Made by a program: the position numbers and the translations under genes
The notes under the pieces: model-generated
Databases searched by the model: none
The model's input: the letters and a program-made list of their open reading frames with translations, nothing else
Told to the model about the DNA's origin: nothing
Source: a candidate division WOR-1 bacterium RIFOXYB2_FULL_36_35
Lineage (GTDB): Bacteria > Margulisbacteria > WOR-1 > XYC2-FULL-46-14 > XYC2-FULL-37-10
Reading direction: 5' to 3'
Length of the DNA stretch: 64,000 nt
NCBI GenBank assembly: GCA_001771505.1
Contig: MEUA01000017.1
Location: 85,479 to 149,478, forward strand
In this document: piece by piece, positions 43,350-51,351 of the stretch
Numbering within the stretch: position 1 is the stretch's first letter
How the letters are laid out: each line of letters starts with the position of its first letter

Positions 43350-43933
43350 GCTTTTTCTCCGATTTTTCTTTCAGTTCCGTTTATTAATCTTTTTATATTT
43401 TCTTTATGTTTTATTATACTTAATATAAGTGCTAGCATGGACAAAAGAGTATAAGTCAATGGTTTTTGAAATAGAAACATAAGTACCACTACACAAAAAG
43501 CTCCCAAAATAGAGGCCATAGATACGTACCTTGTAATTAACATTACAAGGATAGCAAAAAGCATGGTAAAGATAAATATATCCGGAGCTATTACAAGTAA
43601 AATACCAAGGCCTATCGCGGAACCTTTCCCTCCCTTAAACCCCAAAAAGACAGGAAACATGTGTCCAAAGATAGCGCTTATTGCTACAAGCGTTATTTCT
43701 ATAGGATCCATTGTATACTGGTATGCTATCAATAAAGCAAGAGAGCCTTTTAACAGATCGAGAATAAAAACAAGTATTCCTATCTTAAACCCAAGAGTTC
43801 TTGTTACATTGGTTGCGCCAATATTCCCGCTCCCTTTTTGTCTTATATCTATATTGTAGAGTTTAGAAATTGCGTAACCAAAAGGGATTGATCCCAACAG
43901 ATAACCTATGAGCATTAACAAAAACGTTGGCAT
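43346..43933 (-). CDS. plsY: Glycerol-3-phosphate acyltransferase PlsY
   Basis: A 195-residue inner-membrane enzyme that transfers an acyl group from acyl-phosphate to glycerol 3-phosphate. The three signature loops are seen: GSIPFGYAISK, GSGNIGATNVTRTLG near residue 35 and GFKGGKGSAIGLG near 95, between about five membrane helices. It is the first gene of the plsY-gpsA pair. TATAAT on the minus strand (43946-43941) stands seven bases before the ATG, with TTGCCT 17 bases further upstream, so the gene looks leaderless. Confidence 0.95.
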   Translation of the reverse strand: MPTFLLMLIGYLLGSIPFGYAISKLYNIDIRQKGSGNIGATNVTRTLGFKIGILVFILDLLKGSLALLIAYQYTMDPIEITLVAISAIFGHMFPVFLGFKGGKGSAIGLGILLVIAPDIFIFTMLFAILVMLITRYVSMASILGAFCVVVLMFLFQKPLTYTLLSMLALILSIIKHKENIKRLINGTERKIGEKA

Positions 43934-43940
43934 AAATGAT

Positions 43941-43969
43941 ATTATAGTTTAGATGAAATGTAGAGGCAA
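43941..43969 (-). promoter_or_regulatory. Promoter of plsY-gpsA, leaderless type
   Basis: On the minus strand, TTGCCT (43969-43964) and TATAAT (43946-43941) have a 17-base spacer and end seven bases before the ATG. Confidence 0.6.
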
Positions 43970-43996
43970 GGATATAAGTTGTGAGAAATTATCCAT

Positions 43997-45037
43997 ATGA
44001 TTACTATAGGTTCGACAAAAATTAAAACCAATATATTTCTTGCTCCTCTTGCGGGATGTTCGGATCTTGCTTTTAGGCTTTTATCCCGTGAGTATGGAGC
44101 AAAATTTTGTTTTTTTGAAATGGTAGACGCGCATTCTTTAATATATGGAACCAAGCAGAGTTTTGATATTTTAAAAACTCATCCTAAGGATAAGCCTATT
44201 GCGGCTCAATTGCTTGGCAGTGATCCGGAAATAATGCTTAGGGCTGCTCTAAAACTTTTAGAATTTGTAAAGATTGATTTTCTTGATATTAATGCCGGAT
44301 GTCCTGTTAATAAAGTGATTAAGAAGAATTGCGGATCTTATCTTGTAAAAGAGCCTGAGAATTTATTTAAGGTCATAAAAAAACTATCGCAAAATTTATC
44401 AGTTCCTGTAACAGTCAAACTAAGATCTGGTTTTCTTGAAAAGGATACTAAAAAACTGATATTAATTGCTAAAAGATGTGAAGATAGCGGCGCTGCTGCT
44501 TTGTTTATTCATGGAAGGACAAGATCTCAGCTGTATTCCGGAGAGATTGATTATGAGGCTATAGAAGCTGTTAAAAAAAATGTTGCCATCCCTGTTTTTG
44601 GTTCCGGAAATATCTTTAATTGTGAACTTGCAAAAAAAATGTTTGAGGAGACGGGATGTGATGGGATTTTGGTTGCGAGGGGGGCATTTGGCAATCCATG
44701 GATATTTAAAAATTTGGAGAATTATTTAAAAACTGGGAAAGAACCAAGAGAAATTACTCTTTCTGCCAAGAAAAAAGCATTAAAAAGACATCTGTATTAT
44801 ATTAATAAGTATAGAAAAGGCTATAAACCCCGATTATTTACGGTAGAACCAGAAATTCACCCCGATTTTCTAATCGGGGTTTATAATCGGGGTGAAAATA
44901 GCGTAGTCGGTTCTATGCGTAAAGTTGCTTTGTGGTACACCAAGTCTTTTGAAGGAGCCGCAAAATTAAGAGGTCAAATTAATAATGTACAAAGCCATGA
45001 TGAACTTATAGATTTAATAGATGAGTTTATGAATTAA
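43997..45037 (+). CDS. dusB: tRNA-dihydrouridine synthase with an in-frame repeat insertion
   Basis: A flavin enzyme that reduces specific uridines in the tRNA D-loop. The FMN barrel (about 1-245) has LAPLAGCSDLAFRLL, the catalytic Cys in NAGCPVNKV near residue 99, KLRSGF, FIHGRTRSQLY and GSGNIFN near 200. In the C-terminal helical tRNA-binding domain, a family-1 repeat (44823-44896) is read in frame and adds about 25 residues (RLFTVEPEIHPDFLIGVYNR and flanks, about residues 275-300) between KYRKGY and ENSVVGSMRKVALWYTK. Reading continues normally on both sides, so the protein is likely still made. It converges with the U32 gene, overlapping by 4 bases. Confidence 0.93.
   Translation: MITIGSTKIKTNIFLAPLAGCSDLAFRLLSREYGAKFCFFEMVDAHSLIYGTKQSFDILKTHPKDKPIAAQLLGSDPEIMLRAALKLLEFVKIDFLDINAGCPVNKVIKKNCGSYLVKEPENLFKVIKKLSQNLSVPVTVKLRSGFLEKDTKKLILIAKRCEDSGAAALFIHGRTRSQLYSGEIDYEAIEAVKKNVAIPVFGSGNIFNCELAKKMFEETGCDGILVARGAFGNPWIFKNLENYLKTGKEPREITLSAKKKALKRHLYYINKYRKGYKPRLFTVEPEIHPDFLIGVYNRGENSVVGSMRKVALWYTKSFEGAAKLRGQINNVQSHDELIDLIDEFMN
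44823..44896. repeat. Family-1 repeat inside dusB
   Basis: ATAAACCCCGATTAT at 44823 is matched by TAATCGGGGTTTAT at 44871-44884, a second ATAATCGGGGTGAA at 44883-44896, and an internal CACCCCGATTTTCTAATCGG hairpin. It remains open in the dusB frame. Confidence 0.85.
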
Positions 45038-46284
45038 CCCATATTTTGTTTTTTGCGCCGCAATAATGAATATGGAGAAATTTTTAGTTTTAAATCTGTT
45101 TTTAAAATTACATGATATGAATTATGAGCTTTATCTATTGTTTTATTGTTTTTTTTGTTTATTATTTTTAGTATTGTAAATTGAACTGTTTTTTCTTTGT
45201 TTGGGTCAATTACTTCAAGTAGATCTCCGTCCTTACAAAAATTTCGACATTTTACTTCCAGCGTATTGTTTTTTAAACTGTGTTTTTTTACTATCCCTAC
45301 AAATGTATAGTTGGCAGTGTACGCGCTACTTTCTGTGTTTTCTTTATCTTTTTCATCAAGATAAAAACCCGTTGAGTATTTTCTGTGCGATATTTTTTCA
45401 AGTTCTTCTTTCCATGAAGGTTGGTATTTATAATTTTTAGGATCTGACATATAAGAGTCAATAGCTTCCCGATAAATTTTTGTAACTATTGCTACATAAT
45501 ATACCGACTTCATTCTTCCTTCAATTTTAAAAGAATTAATGCCTGATGCCATAAGATTTGGAATATATTCAATCATGCATAAATCTTTTGAATTCATAAT
45601 ATAGGTATTTTTTGTGTCTTGTTCAAGGACAAATTCCTCATCGGCTCTTGAAGGTTCTTTTATCGTATATTCCCATCTGCAGGGATGGGCACATTCTCCT
45701 CGGTTTGCGCTTCTCCCCGTTAGATATTTTGACAAAAGGCATCTTCCCGAATATGATATGCACATAGCCCCGTGTATAAACAATTCAATTTCTATGTCTG
45801 GCACATTCTTTTTAATATTTATGGCTTGTTTAAGAGTCAATTCTCTTCCCAAGACAATCCTTTTTATCCCCTGACTTTTCCAGAATTTAACGGCATAACT
45901 GTTTAATGTGTTAGCTTGTGTACTTAGATGAATTTTAGTTTTTTTGTCTATAGTTTTTATAATTGGGATTAAACCAGGATCAGAAATAATAATTGCGTCA
46001 ATTTTAAGTTTGATTGCTTTTTTTAAGTACTCTTTCATTTTTATAAAGTCATCGTCAAAAGCAAAAATATTCATTGCAAGATATACTTTTACGTTATATT
46101 TATGTGCGAAGGCGATCCCTTCAGTTAATTCTCTAATATTAAAAGATGTTTGGGCGGCGCGAAGAGAGTAGGGCCCTGCTCCTACATAAATAGCATCCGC
46201 GCCAAATCGTGCTGCTGTTTTGAGTTTTTCTAAGTCACCGGCAGGTATTAATAGCTCTGGTGTTTTTAAGTTTTTTTTCTTCAA
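45034..46284 (-). CDS. Peptidase U32 family protein (TrhP/RlhA-like)
   Basis: A 416-residue U32 protein. ELLIPAGDLEKLKTAARFGADAIYVG opens the barrel, and the cysteine signature is GAMCISYSGRCLLS...NRGECAHPCRW (about 165-200), four cysteines that bind an iron-sulfur cluster in characterised relatives. Such enzymes (TrhP/TrhO, RlhA) hydroxylate tRNA or rRNA from prephenate-derived precursors; older names call them proteases. The C-terminal domain follows from about residue 320. The TTG at 46284 is the start; TATACT lies about 13 bases upstream on the minus strand. The DusB neighbour hints at a tRNA-modification pair. Confidence 0.9.
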   Translation of the reverse strand: MKKKNLKTPELLIPAGDLEKLKTAARFGADAIYVGAGPYSLRAAQTSFNIRELTEGIAFAHKYNVKVYLAMNIFAFDDDFIKMKEYLKKAIKLKIDAIIISDPGLIPIIKTIDKKTKIHLSTQANTLNSYAVKFWKSQGIKRIVLGRELTLKQAINIKKNVPDIEIELFIHGAMCISYSGRCLLSKYLTGRSANRGECAHPCRWEYTIKEPSRADEEFVLEQDTKNTYIMNSKDLCMIEYIPNLMASGINSFKIEGRMKSVYYVAIVTKIYREAIDSYMSDPKNYKYQPSWKEELEKISHRKYSTGFYLDEKDKENTESSAYTANYTFVGIVKKHSLKNNTLEVKCRNFCKDGDLLEVIDPNKEKTVQFTILKIINKKNNKTIDKAHNSYHVILKTDLKLKISPYSLLRRKKQNMG

Positions 46285-46559
46285 AGTGATCTTTTTAAGT
46301 ATAGTATATTTTATTTCTTATGGCAAAAGTTTTATCTATTGGCAATGTTGTTTTTTTCGCTTGTATAATTAATAAAATTCTTGTAAGATACAAATTGAAC
46401 TTTAAAAGAATTGAAATGTTTTTGCAATTTAAAGGGTACATTTAATTTCTTGATAAAGTTTAATTTTTTAAAGCCACACAAAAAAATATTATGGTATAAC
46501 TACGTCTATTTTGCTTCTTGTTTTTTGTTTCTCAATATTATTAAAGGATGGTGTATGTG

Positions 46560-47003
46560 ATGATCACAAGAATTACAGTTTTTATAATATTAATAGGGAT
46601 GTTTTTTATGGTTGGCTGCGGAAATGTTGTTCATACGACGTCTACTTATTTTTCTCCAAAATTGATAAAAGACGGTAGAATTATTTCGGTGAAAAAAGTT
46701 ACCGCATATAAAAAGACTATAGGCGGGCTTTATGAAGATTCGTCAAATCTTTTCGTTTCGGAAATAACTTTGTCAGGTTCAACGGAAACAGATCTTTTTG
46801 AGACTCCTGAATATATTGGGAATCTTGTTGTTTTTAATAACAAGATAGCTTATATTTCCAAGCCTGATAATGGGATAACCATATCCAATTTCTCGGGAGA
46901 TAAAAGAAATTTTCCCGGAGTAAAAGACGTCCTCTATTTTGATATGGATGCGGAGAAAATCGTCTATAGTACGAAGTATGATTTAAAGGTAGTCTTTTTA
47001 TAA
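46560..47003 (+). CDS. Short lipoprotein of unknown function
   Basis: About 147 residues from the ATG at 46560, which I prefer because AAAGGA lies 11 bases upstream; an in-frame ATG at 46548 overlaps that site. MITRITVFIILIGMFFMVGC is a lipoprotein signal with acylated Cys 20. The remainder has repeated beta-strand patterns (NLVVFNNKIAYISKPDNG, DVLYFDMDAEKIVYSTKYD) reminiscent of the first blades of a beta-propeller, but the protein stops after about two blades. It could be a truncated relative of a longer propeller lipoprotein. No partner gene is evident. Confidence 0.65.
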   Translation: MITRITVFIILIGMFFMVGCGNVVHTTSTYFSPKLIKDGRIISVKKVTAYKKTIGGLYEDSSNLFVSEITLSGSTETDLFETPEYIGNLVVFNNKIAYISKPDNGITISNFSGDKRNFPGVKDVLYFDMDAEKIVYSTKYDLKVVFL

Positions 47004-47074
47004 GTTTTAAAGTAAGCTGAAATCCCTTGTTGTTTCTCTCGAAAAAGAATTAATAATTAAGTAGGGAGGATCCA

Positions 47075-47797
47075 ATGAGTTCACCTGTAAGTTTTATTAT
47101 GAGGGAGGGGTCGGGAGTAGTTCATCGTTTGAGAGCAAGCAATGCTACCGATGGCTATGGGTGGGGAGTCAACAATGTTAGGATGCTCAAAAAAGATCCT
47201 GTACATCTTGCAAAAATAATGGAAGAATTTCAAGATTTTTTTGGTTCTCCTGAGGGAATTGTGCCTCAAGGACATTATGGAATGGTTGTTGTAGATTTGC
47301 AAAAAGATGTAATCTTAGATGGATTAGAAGGGGGTGGTGGGGCTGTTGGAAGAGTATTATCATGGAGTTTATCTAGCGAAATGGCTTTTGATGAACGCGG
47401 AGGGATGTCTGTAGCTTTTTCAGGAAGTGGAGGCTTACAATCTTCAGGCTTGGGGCGTTCTGTTTTCAGCTTAGAGGATGATTCAAATGTTGCTGTCCGT
47501 TTTAGAGAGTTTTTGGAAGAAGGGAGAATTTCTCAAGTTGTATATCCGAAAAGTAACAAAGTTGTTTCTGGGTGTAATTTAAATCTTGATATGGTCATAA
47601 ACTTATTAAAAGAAAAAGAAAGAGAGTTATTCTATTTTACTTTAAATATGAAGCCTTTTAATATAGAAACTTTTGATGTCGGCACAATTGCGGGGAGTCG
47701 TGCCTTAAAAAGCCGTATTGAATCGTTAGGTTTTGTCCTGACTAACAAAGAGAAAGGCTTATGGAGAAAGCATTTTGCTGATTTCAGGGAAGAATAA
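47075..47797 (+). CDS. Hypothetical protein, 240 residues
   Basis: I do not recognise this protein. It is soluble, without signal or membrane segment. It has Gly/Ser-rich stretches (LEGGGGAVGRVLSWSLSSEM, VAFSGSGGLQSSGLGRSVFS) between helical, charged segments. The C-terminus is helical and basic (ALKSRIESLGFVLTNKEKGL). A strong AGGGAGG precedes the ATG with ideal spacing. Neighbours are a lipoprotein upstream and another unknown gene downstream, both on the same strand. Confidence 0.6.
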   Translation: MSSPVSFIMREGSGVVHRLRASNATDGYGWGVNNVRMLKKDPVHLAKIMEEFQDFFGSPEGIVPQGHYGMVVVDLQKDVILDGLEGGGGAVGRVLSWSLSSEMAFDERGGMSVAFSGSGGLQSSGLGRSVFSLEDDSNVAVRFREFLEEGRISQVVYPKSNKVVSGCNLNLDMVINLLKEKERELFYFTLNMKPFNIETFDVGTIAGSRALKSRIESLGFVLTNKEKGLWRKHFADFREE

Positions 47798-47946
47798 TGA
47801 AATTTTGTAAATAAGCGCTTGAAATTGTTTTTCCATTATGATATCCTCTCTTTAAATTATAAACGATAGACTCCGATCAATAAAATCCGTGAAATATTTG
47901 TTGAAAGTGCGCGATAAAATAGAAGAGAAAGGAGTGATCGCGTATT

Positions 47947-48564
47947 ATGAAGCCTTCAATAGTAAAATTAATAAGAAATTCGGATATTTCTTTATTCTAT
48001 AATAGAAGGGGCCAGTCAATTTCACCTTTTCACAGGATGTTTTCTCCAGCGCTAAGATTAAAAGTTTGTGGTTATGATTATGTTTCAAAAAAGAGAGAGA
48101 CATTGCCTGTTGCAAAAGAATTTCCATCAGAACTCTTTCTTCTTCAACCGGAACACTTGGTTTGGCTTATTAAGCAGATTCGTAGTGAAACACCTTTTTT
48201 CTTTTTGGGATATATTTTTCATCTGAAGAAAAACCATCTTGTAATTGATCCTATAGGTATGAGTAATCATAGGGAGATTGCGGATAAATTTTCTTTCTTC
48301 CAGCTGAATGGGAGAGATTCTTTAGATGAAAAGAGGCTTACAGGAGGAGGAATTGTTGTTCAAAATAGAGATGGTAGAATCTCATTTAAAGTAGGTGCGT
48401 GTTCCAGTACCTTTGACCAGCATCTTTCTCAAGATGTAAGATTTGAAAGAAGTTTAAAAGTTGCTGCTTATCTTAAAAAGCAATTAGAAGCTGTTGGGGA
48501 GAGATGCTCCAAGCCAGCAATAGATATGGAAGATCTAACCGCGCAATTTTTTTTTCGGGGTTAA
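47947..48564 (+). CDS. Hypothetical protein, 205 residues
   Basis: An unrecognised soluble protein, rich in Lys/Arg and aromatics, with one hydrophobic central stretch (TPFFFLGYIFHLKKNHLVIDP, about residues 80-100) that looks like buried strands rather than a membrane helix. GAAAGGAG lies about 12 bases upstream of the ATG. The last codons read CGG GGT TAA, matching a family-1 repeat end, so the original 3' end may have been replaced. No domain can be named. Confidence 0.6.
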   Translation: MKPSIVKLIRNSDISLFYNRRGQSISPFHRMFSPALRLKVCGYDYVSKKRETLPVAKEFPSELFLLQPEHLVWLIKQIRSETPFFFLGYIFHLKKNHLVIDPIGMSNHREIADKFSFFQLNGRDSLDEKRLTGGGIVVQNRDGRISFKVGACSSTFDQHLSQDVRFERSLKVAAYLKKQLEAVGERCSKPAIDMEDLTAQFFFRG

Positions 48565-48571
48565 CCTCCTC

Positions 48572-48600
48572 TTTACCCCATAGAGAATTACTAGTATAAT
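48572..48600 (+). promoter_or_regulatory. Promoter of pdxJ operon, leaderless type
   Basis: TTTACC (48572-48577) and TATAAT (48595-48600) have a 17-base spacer, and the ATG follows after six bases with no Shine-Dalgarno. Confidence 0.6.
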
Positions 48601-48606
48601 TATTTT

Positions 48607-49317
48607 ATGAAACTCGGAATTAATATTGATCATATTGCTACTTTAAGACAAGCGCGTCTTGAGAAATTTCCTGATCCTGTAGAAGCAGCTATTTGGGCGT
48701 TGAAGGGCGGCGCCGATGGAATTGTATGTCATTTGAGAGAAGACAGGCGTCATATTCAGGATGAAGATGTCGCAAGACTAAGAAAAATTCCAGAAGCTCG
48801 TTTAGATCTTGAGATGGCGGCTATCCCTGAAATGATTGGAATCGCCCTAAAACTCAAACCTGATTATGTAACATTGGTTCCTGAAAAGAGGCGAGAGATA
48901 ACAACTGAAGGGGGACTTGATGTTGTAAAAAACAAAAAAAAACTCAAGCCTGTAATTGGAAAACTTCAGGAAAAAGGGATTGATGTAAGTCTGTTTATTG
49001 ACCCTGAACCTGAACAGATCGAAGAATCTGCTGTTCTTGGGGCAAAGTTTGTCGAAATTCATACAGGGGCTTATGCGAATGCTAAAACCGTCAGACAGAA
49101 AGCTTTTCAATTATTAAAAATTCAAAAAATGATAGAAAAGGCTGTTTGGATAGGGCTTCGTGTCAACGCGGGACATGGGCTTAATTATCAGAATGTAGGA
49201 GATATAGTTAAAATCGGCAATATTGAAGAATTGAATATCGGTTTTAGTGTGATTTCTCGCGCGGTTTTTGTTGGAATAAAACAGGCTGTGGAGGAAATGA
49301 AGGAGAAGATTAAATGA
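48607..49317 (+). CDS. pdxJ: Pyridoxine 5'-phosphate synthase
   Basis: PdxJ closes the ring of pyridoxine 5'-phosphate in the deoxyxylulose-dependent vitamin B6 route. The 236-residue barrel has LGINIDHIATLRQARL at the start, CHLREDRRHIQDEDV near residue 40, LDLEMA, TLVPEKRREITTEGGLDV near 95 and RVNAGHGLNY near 195, with all catalytic His and Glu positions in place. It overlaps rpiB by 4 bases. Genes for the pentose phosphate partner (rpiB) and sugar-nucleotide synthesis follow in the same unit. Confidence 0.96.
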   Translation: MKLGINIDHIATLRQARLEKFPDPVEAAIWALKGGADGIVCHLREDRRHIQDEDVARLRKIPEARLDLEMAAIPEMIGIALKLKPDYVTLVPEKRREITTEGGLDVVKNKKKLKPVIGKLQEKGIDVSLFIDPEPEQIEESAVLGAKFVEIHTGAYANAKTVRQKAFQLLKIQKMIEKAVWIGLRVNAGHGLNYQNVGDIVKIGNIEELNIGFSVISRAVFVGIKQAVEEMKEKIK

Positions 49318-49754
49318 AAATAGCCGTTGGTTCCGATCATGCCGGCTTTGAATTAAAAGAAAAGATAAAAAATCATCTTCTGGAAAGAGGATTTAAAGTA
49401 AAAGACTTTGGTACAAATTCAAAAGAATCTTGTGATTATCCTGATTTTGCTTATCTTGTAGCTTCTGCTGTTGCCAAAGGAGCCTTTGAAAGAGGAATCC
49501 TTTTGTGCGGGTCAGGTGTCGGGGTTTCTATTACTGCCAATAAAGTTAAAGGAATTCGTGCTGTAAATGCCTATTCTGAAGAGATAGCTAAACAGAGTCG
49601 TGAACACGGGGATTGTAATATTTTAACTTTGGCTGGGAGGGATAAATATCTTGATCCAAAAATGGCCCTAAAAATAGTTGATGTTTGGCTTGATACTTTG
49701 TTTTCTGGAGAAGAGAGACATCAAAAAAGGATCAGGAAAATTGAAAAAGAATAA
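49314..49754 (+). CDS. rpiB: Ribose 5-phosphate isomerase B
   Basis: A cytoplasmic sugar-phosphate isomerase of the RpiB/LacA family, 146 residues. IAVGSDHAGFELKEKI, the active-site Cys in LLCGSGVGVSITANK near residue 65, and REHGDCNILTLAGR near 100 (with the proton-transfer His) are present. It is coupled to pdxJ (ATGA) and overlaps the next gene by 14 bases. Confidence 0.95.
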   Translation: MKIAVGSDHAGFELKEKIKNHLLERGFKVKDFGTNSKESCDYPDFAYLVASAVAKGAFERGILLCGSGVGVSITANKVKGIRAVNAYSEEIAKQSREHGDCNILTLAGRDKYLDPKMALKIVDVWLDTLFSGEERHQKRIRKIEKE

Positions 49755-50859
49755 GAGGGTTACAAAAGCTTTTATAATGGCGGCAGGTTATGGGACCCGT
49801 TTGGAACCGATGACTTTTGCCGTGCCAAAACCTATGGTTCCAATTGTCAACAAGCCGACAATGCTTCACAATATCGAACTTTTACGTCGTAATGGGATAA
49901 GACAGATTACGGCAAATATTCATTATCATCCAGAACAAATAGTAAATTATTTTGCGGACGGGGATGATTTTGGAGTTGATTTGACTTATTCTTTTGAAGA
50001 GGAGCTTATGGGAACGGCGGGAGGAGTTTGGCGGATGGGTCGGGTTGTAAATAAAATTAATGAGACGTTTTTGGTCCTCTCTTCAGACGCTTTGACAGAT
50101 GTCAATTTGCAGAGGCTGATTGATTTTCATAAAAAGAAGAAAGCCCTTGCGACGGTTGCTCTGTCTCCAGTTAAAAGTGTTGAGCATTTTGGAGTTGTAA
50201 AGATAGATGACGATAATAGATTGCTTAAGTTTCAGGAAAAACCTAAGAAGGAAGAAGCTATCAGCAACTTGGTAAATACAGGCATTTATGTTTTTGAGCC
50301 GGAGATTCTTGATATGATTCCGCAAAATAAATTATATGATTTTGGCAAAGATTTATTTCCACGTTTGATGGAAGAGAATATTCCTGTATACGGATATCAT
50401 ATGATTGAATACTGGTCGGATGTCGGCACGTTAGATGCTTACAGAGAAGCTAATTATGACGCAATGCATGGCACGGTTAGAATAAATATTCCTGGCAAAA
50501 AAGTTTCTGCTTGTGTATGGATAGGAAAGAATTGCAGGATTGACGAATCTGTGAAGTTTGAAGGGTGTGTAATCGTGGGCGATCGATGCGAAATAAGGGC
50601 CGGAGCATTTGTTAAAGACTCAATTATAGGTAAAATGGGAGTTGTAGGAGTAGATACAAAAATATCAGACAGCATTATTTGGTCTGATACTTTTATATCA
50701 AAAAATAGCGATATTAAAGAGAGTGTGGTTGGGAACTGGTGCTTTATAAGTGAAGGGGTCAAAATCAACCCAAAATGTATAATTAGTAATAGGTGTAAGA
50801 TTCATAAAGAGACAAAAGTTGCTGAAAGGACAATGCTTAAACCAAATGAAATATTATAA
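49741..50859 (+). CDS. Sugar nucleotidyltransferase with left-handed beta-helix domain
   Basis: About 372 residues from the TTG at 49741, which has AGGATCAGG upstream and begins the first strand properly (KKNKRVTKAFIMAAGYGTRL); the ATG at 49777 would remove it. The nucleotidyltransferase signature is AAGYGTRLEPMTFAVPKPMVPI, with LVLSSDALTDVNL as the metal motif. Residues about 265-372 are hexapeptide repeats (IGKNCRIDESVKFEGCVIVGD). It resembles mannose-1-phosphate guanylyltransferase (GDP-mannose) or glucose-1-phosphate enzymes; the sugar and base cannot be fixed. Confidence 0.88.
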   Translation: MKKNKRVTKAFIMAAGYGTRLEPMTFAVPKPMVPIVNKPTMLHNIELLRRNGIRQITANIHYHPEQIVNYFADGDDFGVDLTYSFEEELMGTAGGVWRMGRVVNKINETFLVLSSDALTDVNLQRLIDFHKKKKALATVALSPVKSVEHFGVVKIDDDNRLLKFQEKPKKEEAISNLVNTGIYVFEPEILDMIPQNKLYDFGKDLFPRLMEENIPVYGYHMIEYWSDVGTLDAYREANYDAMHGTVRINIPGKKVSACVWIGKNCRIDESVKFEGCVIVGDRCEIRAGAFVKDSIIGKMGVVGVDTKISDSIIWSDTFISKNSDIKESVVGNWCFISEGVKINPKCIISNRCKIHKETKVAERTMLKPNEIL

Positions 50860-50869
50860 AAAACTGAGA

Positions 50870-50911
50870 TTAACCCCGATTATCTATATCGGGGTGAATA
50901 ATCGGGGTTAA
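50870..50911. repeat. Family-1 palindrome between nucleotidyltransferase and panD
   Basis: TTAACCCCGATTAT (50870-50883) and ATAATCGGGGTTAA (50898-50911) are perfect inverted ends with an internal half-copy (ATATCGGGGTGA). The panD start codon is five bases further on. Confidence 0.8.
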
Positions 50912-50915
50912 AATT

Positions 50916-51275
50916 ATGTTAATACAATTACTAAAATCTAAATTGCATATGGCGACGATAACTTCAACAAAACTTGAGTACGAAGGGAGCATTGCAGTTT
51001 CTCCTGATTTAATAGCGGCTGCAGGTTTTTATATCGGAGAAAAGGTTGCTGTTTTTAATTTTGATAATGGGAACCGTTTTGAAACTTATATTATAAAAGG
51101 AGAAAAGGGCGAAATTGGGTTTCGCGGCCCAGCGGCTCGATTGGGAAAAATAGGGGAGAGAGTTGTTATCCTGTCTTATGGAATATTTTCCGAGGAAGAG
51201 GCCAAGAGACATAGTCCGAAAGTTGTGTTGTTAACTAAAGATAATTCTATAAAGATAGAAGAATCTCAGCTTTAA
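50916..51275 (+). CDS. panD: Aspartate 1-decarboxylase
   Basis: A 119-residue pyruvoyl enzyme that makes beta-alanine for pantothenate. MLIQLLKSKLHMATIT matches family N-termini, so this start is secure. The self-cleavage site is the Gly-Ser of KLEYEGSIAVS (residues 24-25), producing the pyruvoyl group on the alpha chain. GEKVAVFNFDNGNRFETYII and NGAAAR-like GFRGPAARLGKIG (about residues 68-80) are intact. The stop codon is the TAA of a repeat end. Confidence 0.94.
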   Translation: MLIQLLKSKLHMATITSTKLEYEGSIAVSPDLIAAAGFYIGEKVAVFNFDNGNRFETYIIKGEKGEIGFRGPAARLGKIGERVVILSYGIFSEEEAKRHSPKVVLLTKDNSIKIEESQL

Positions 51276-51310
51276 CCCGATCAGGATAATTGGGGTTAGT
51301 ATCTGGTTTT
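51272..51310. repeat. Family-1 palindrome at the panD stop
   Basis: TTAACCCGATCAGGATAATT, then GGGGTTAGTATCTGGTTTT, is a decayed palindrome with the tail also seen at 8264-8280. It begins with the panD stop codon. Confidence 0.65.
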
Positions 51311-51351
51311 CTGTGTTGATTTTGTTGCGTAATGCTTGTTTTTATTTACTT

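Noticed and set aside
46285-46547. Gap upstream of the short lipoprotein as a possible small RNA locus
   Set aside because: The sequence is AT-rich without a convincing stem or terminator; it probably holds only the two divergent promoters.
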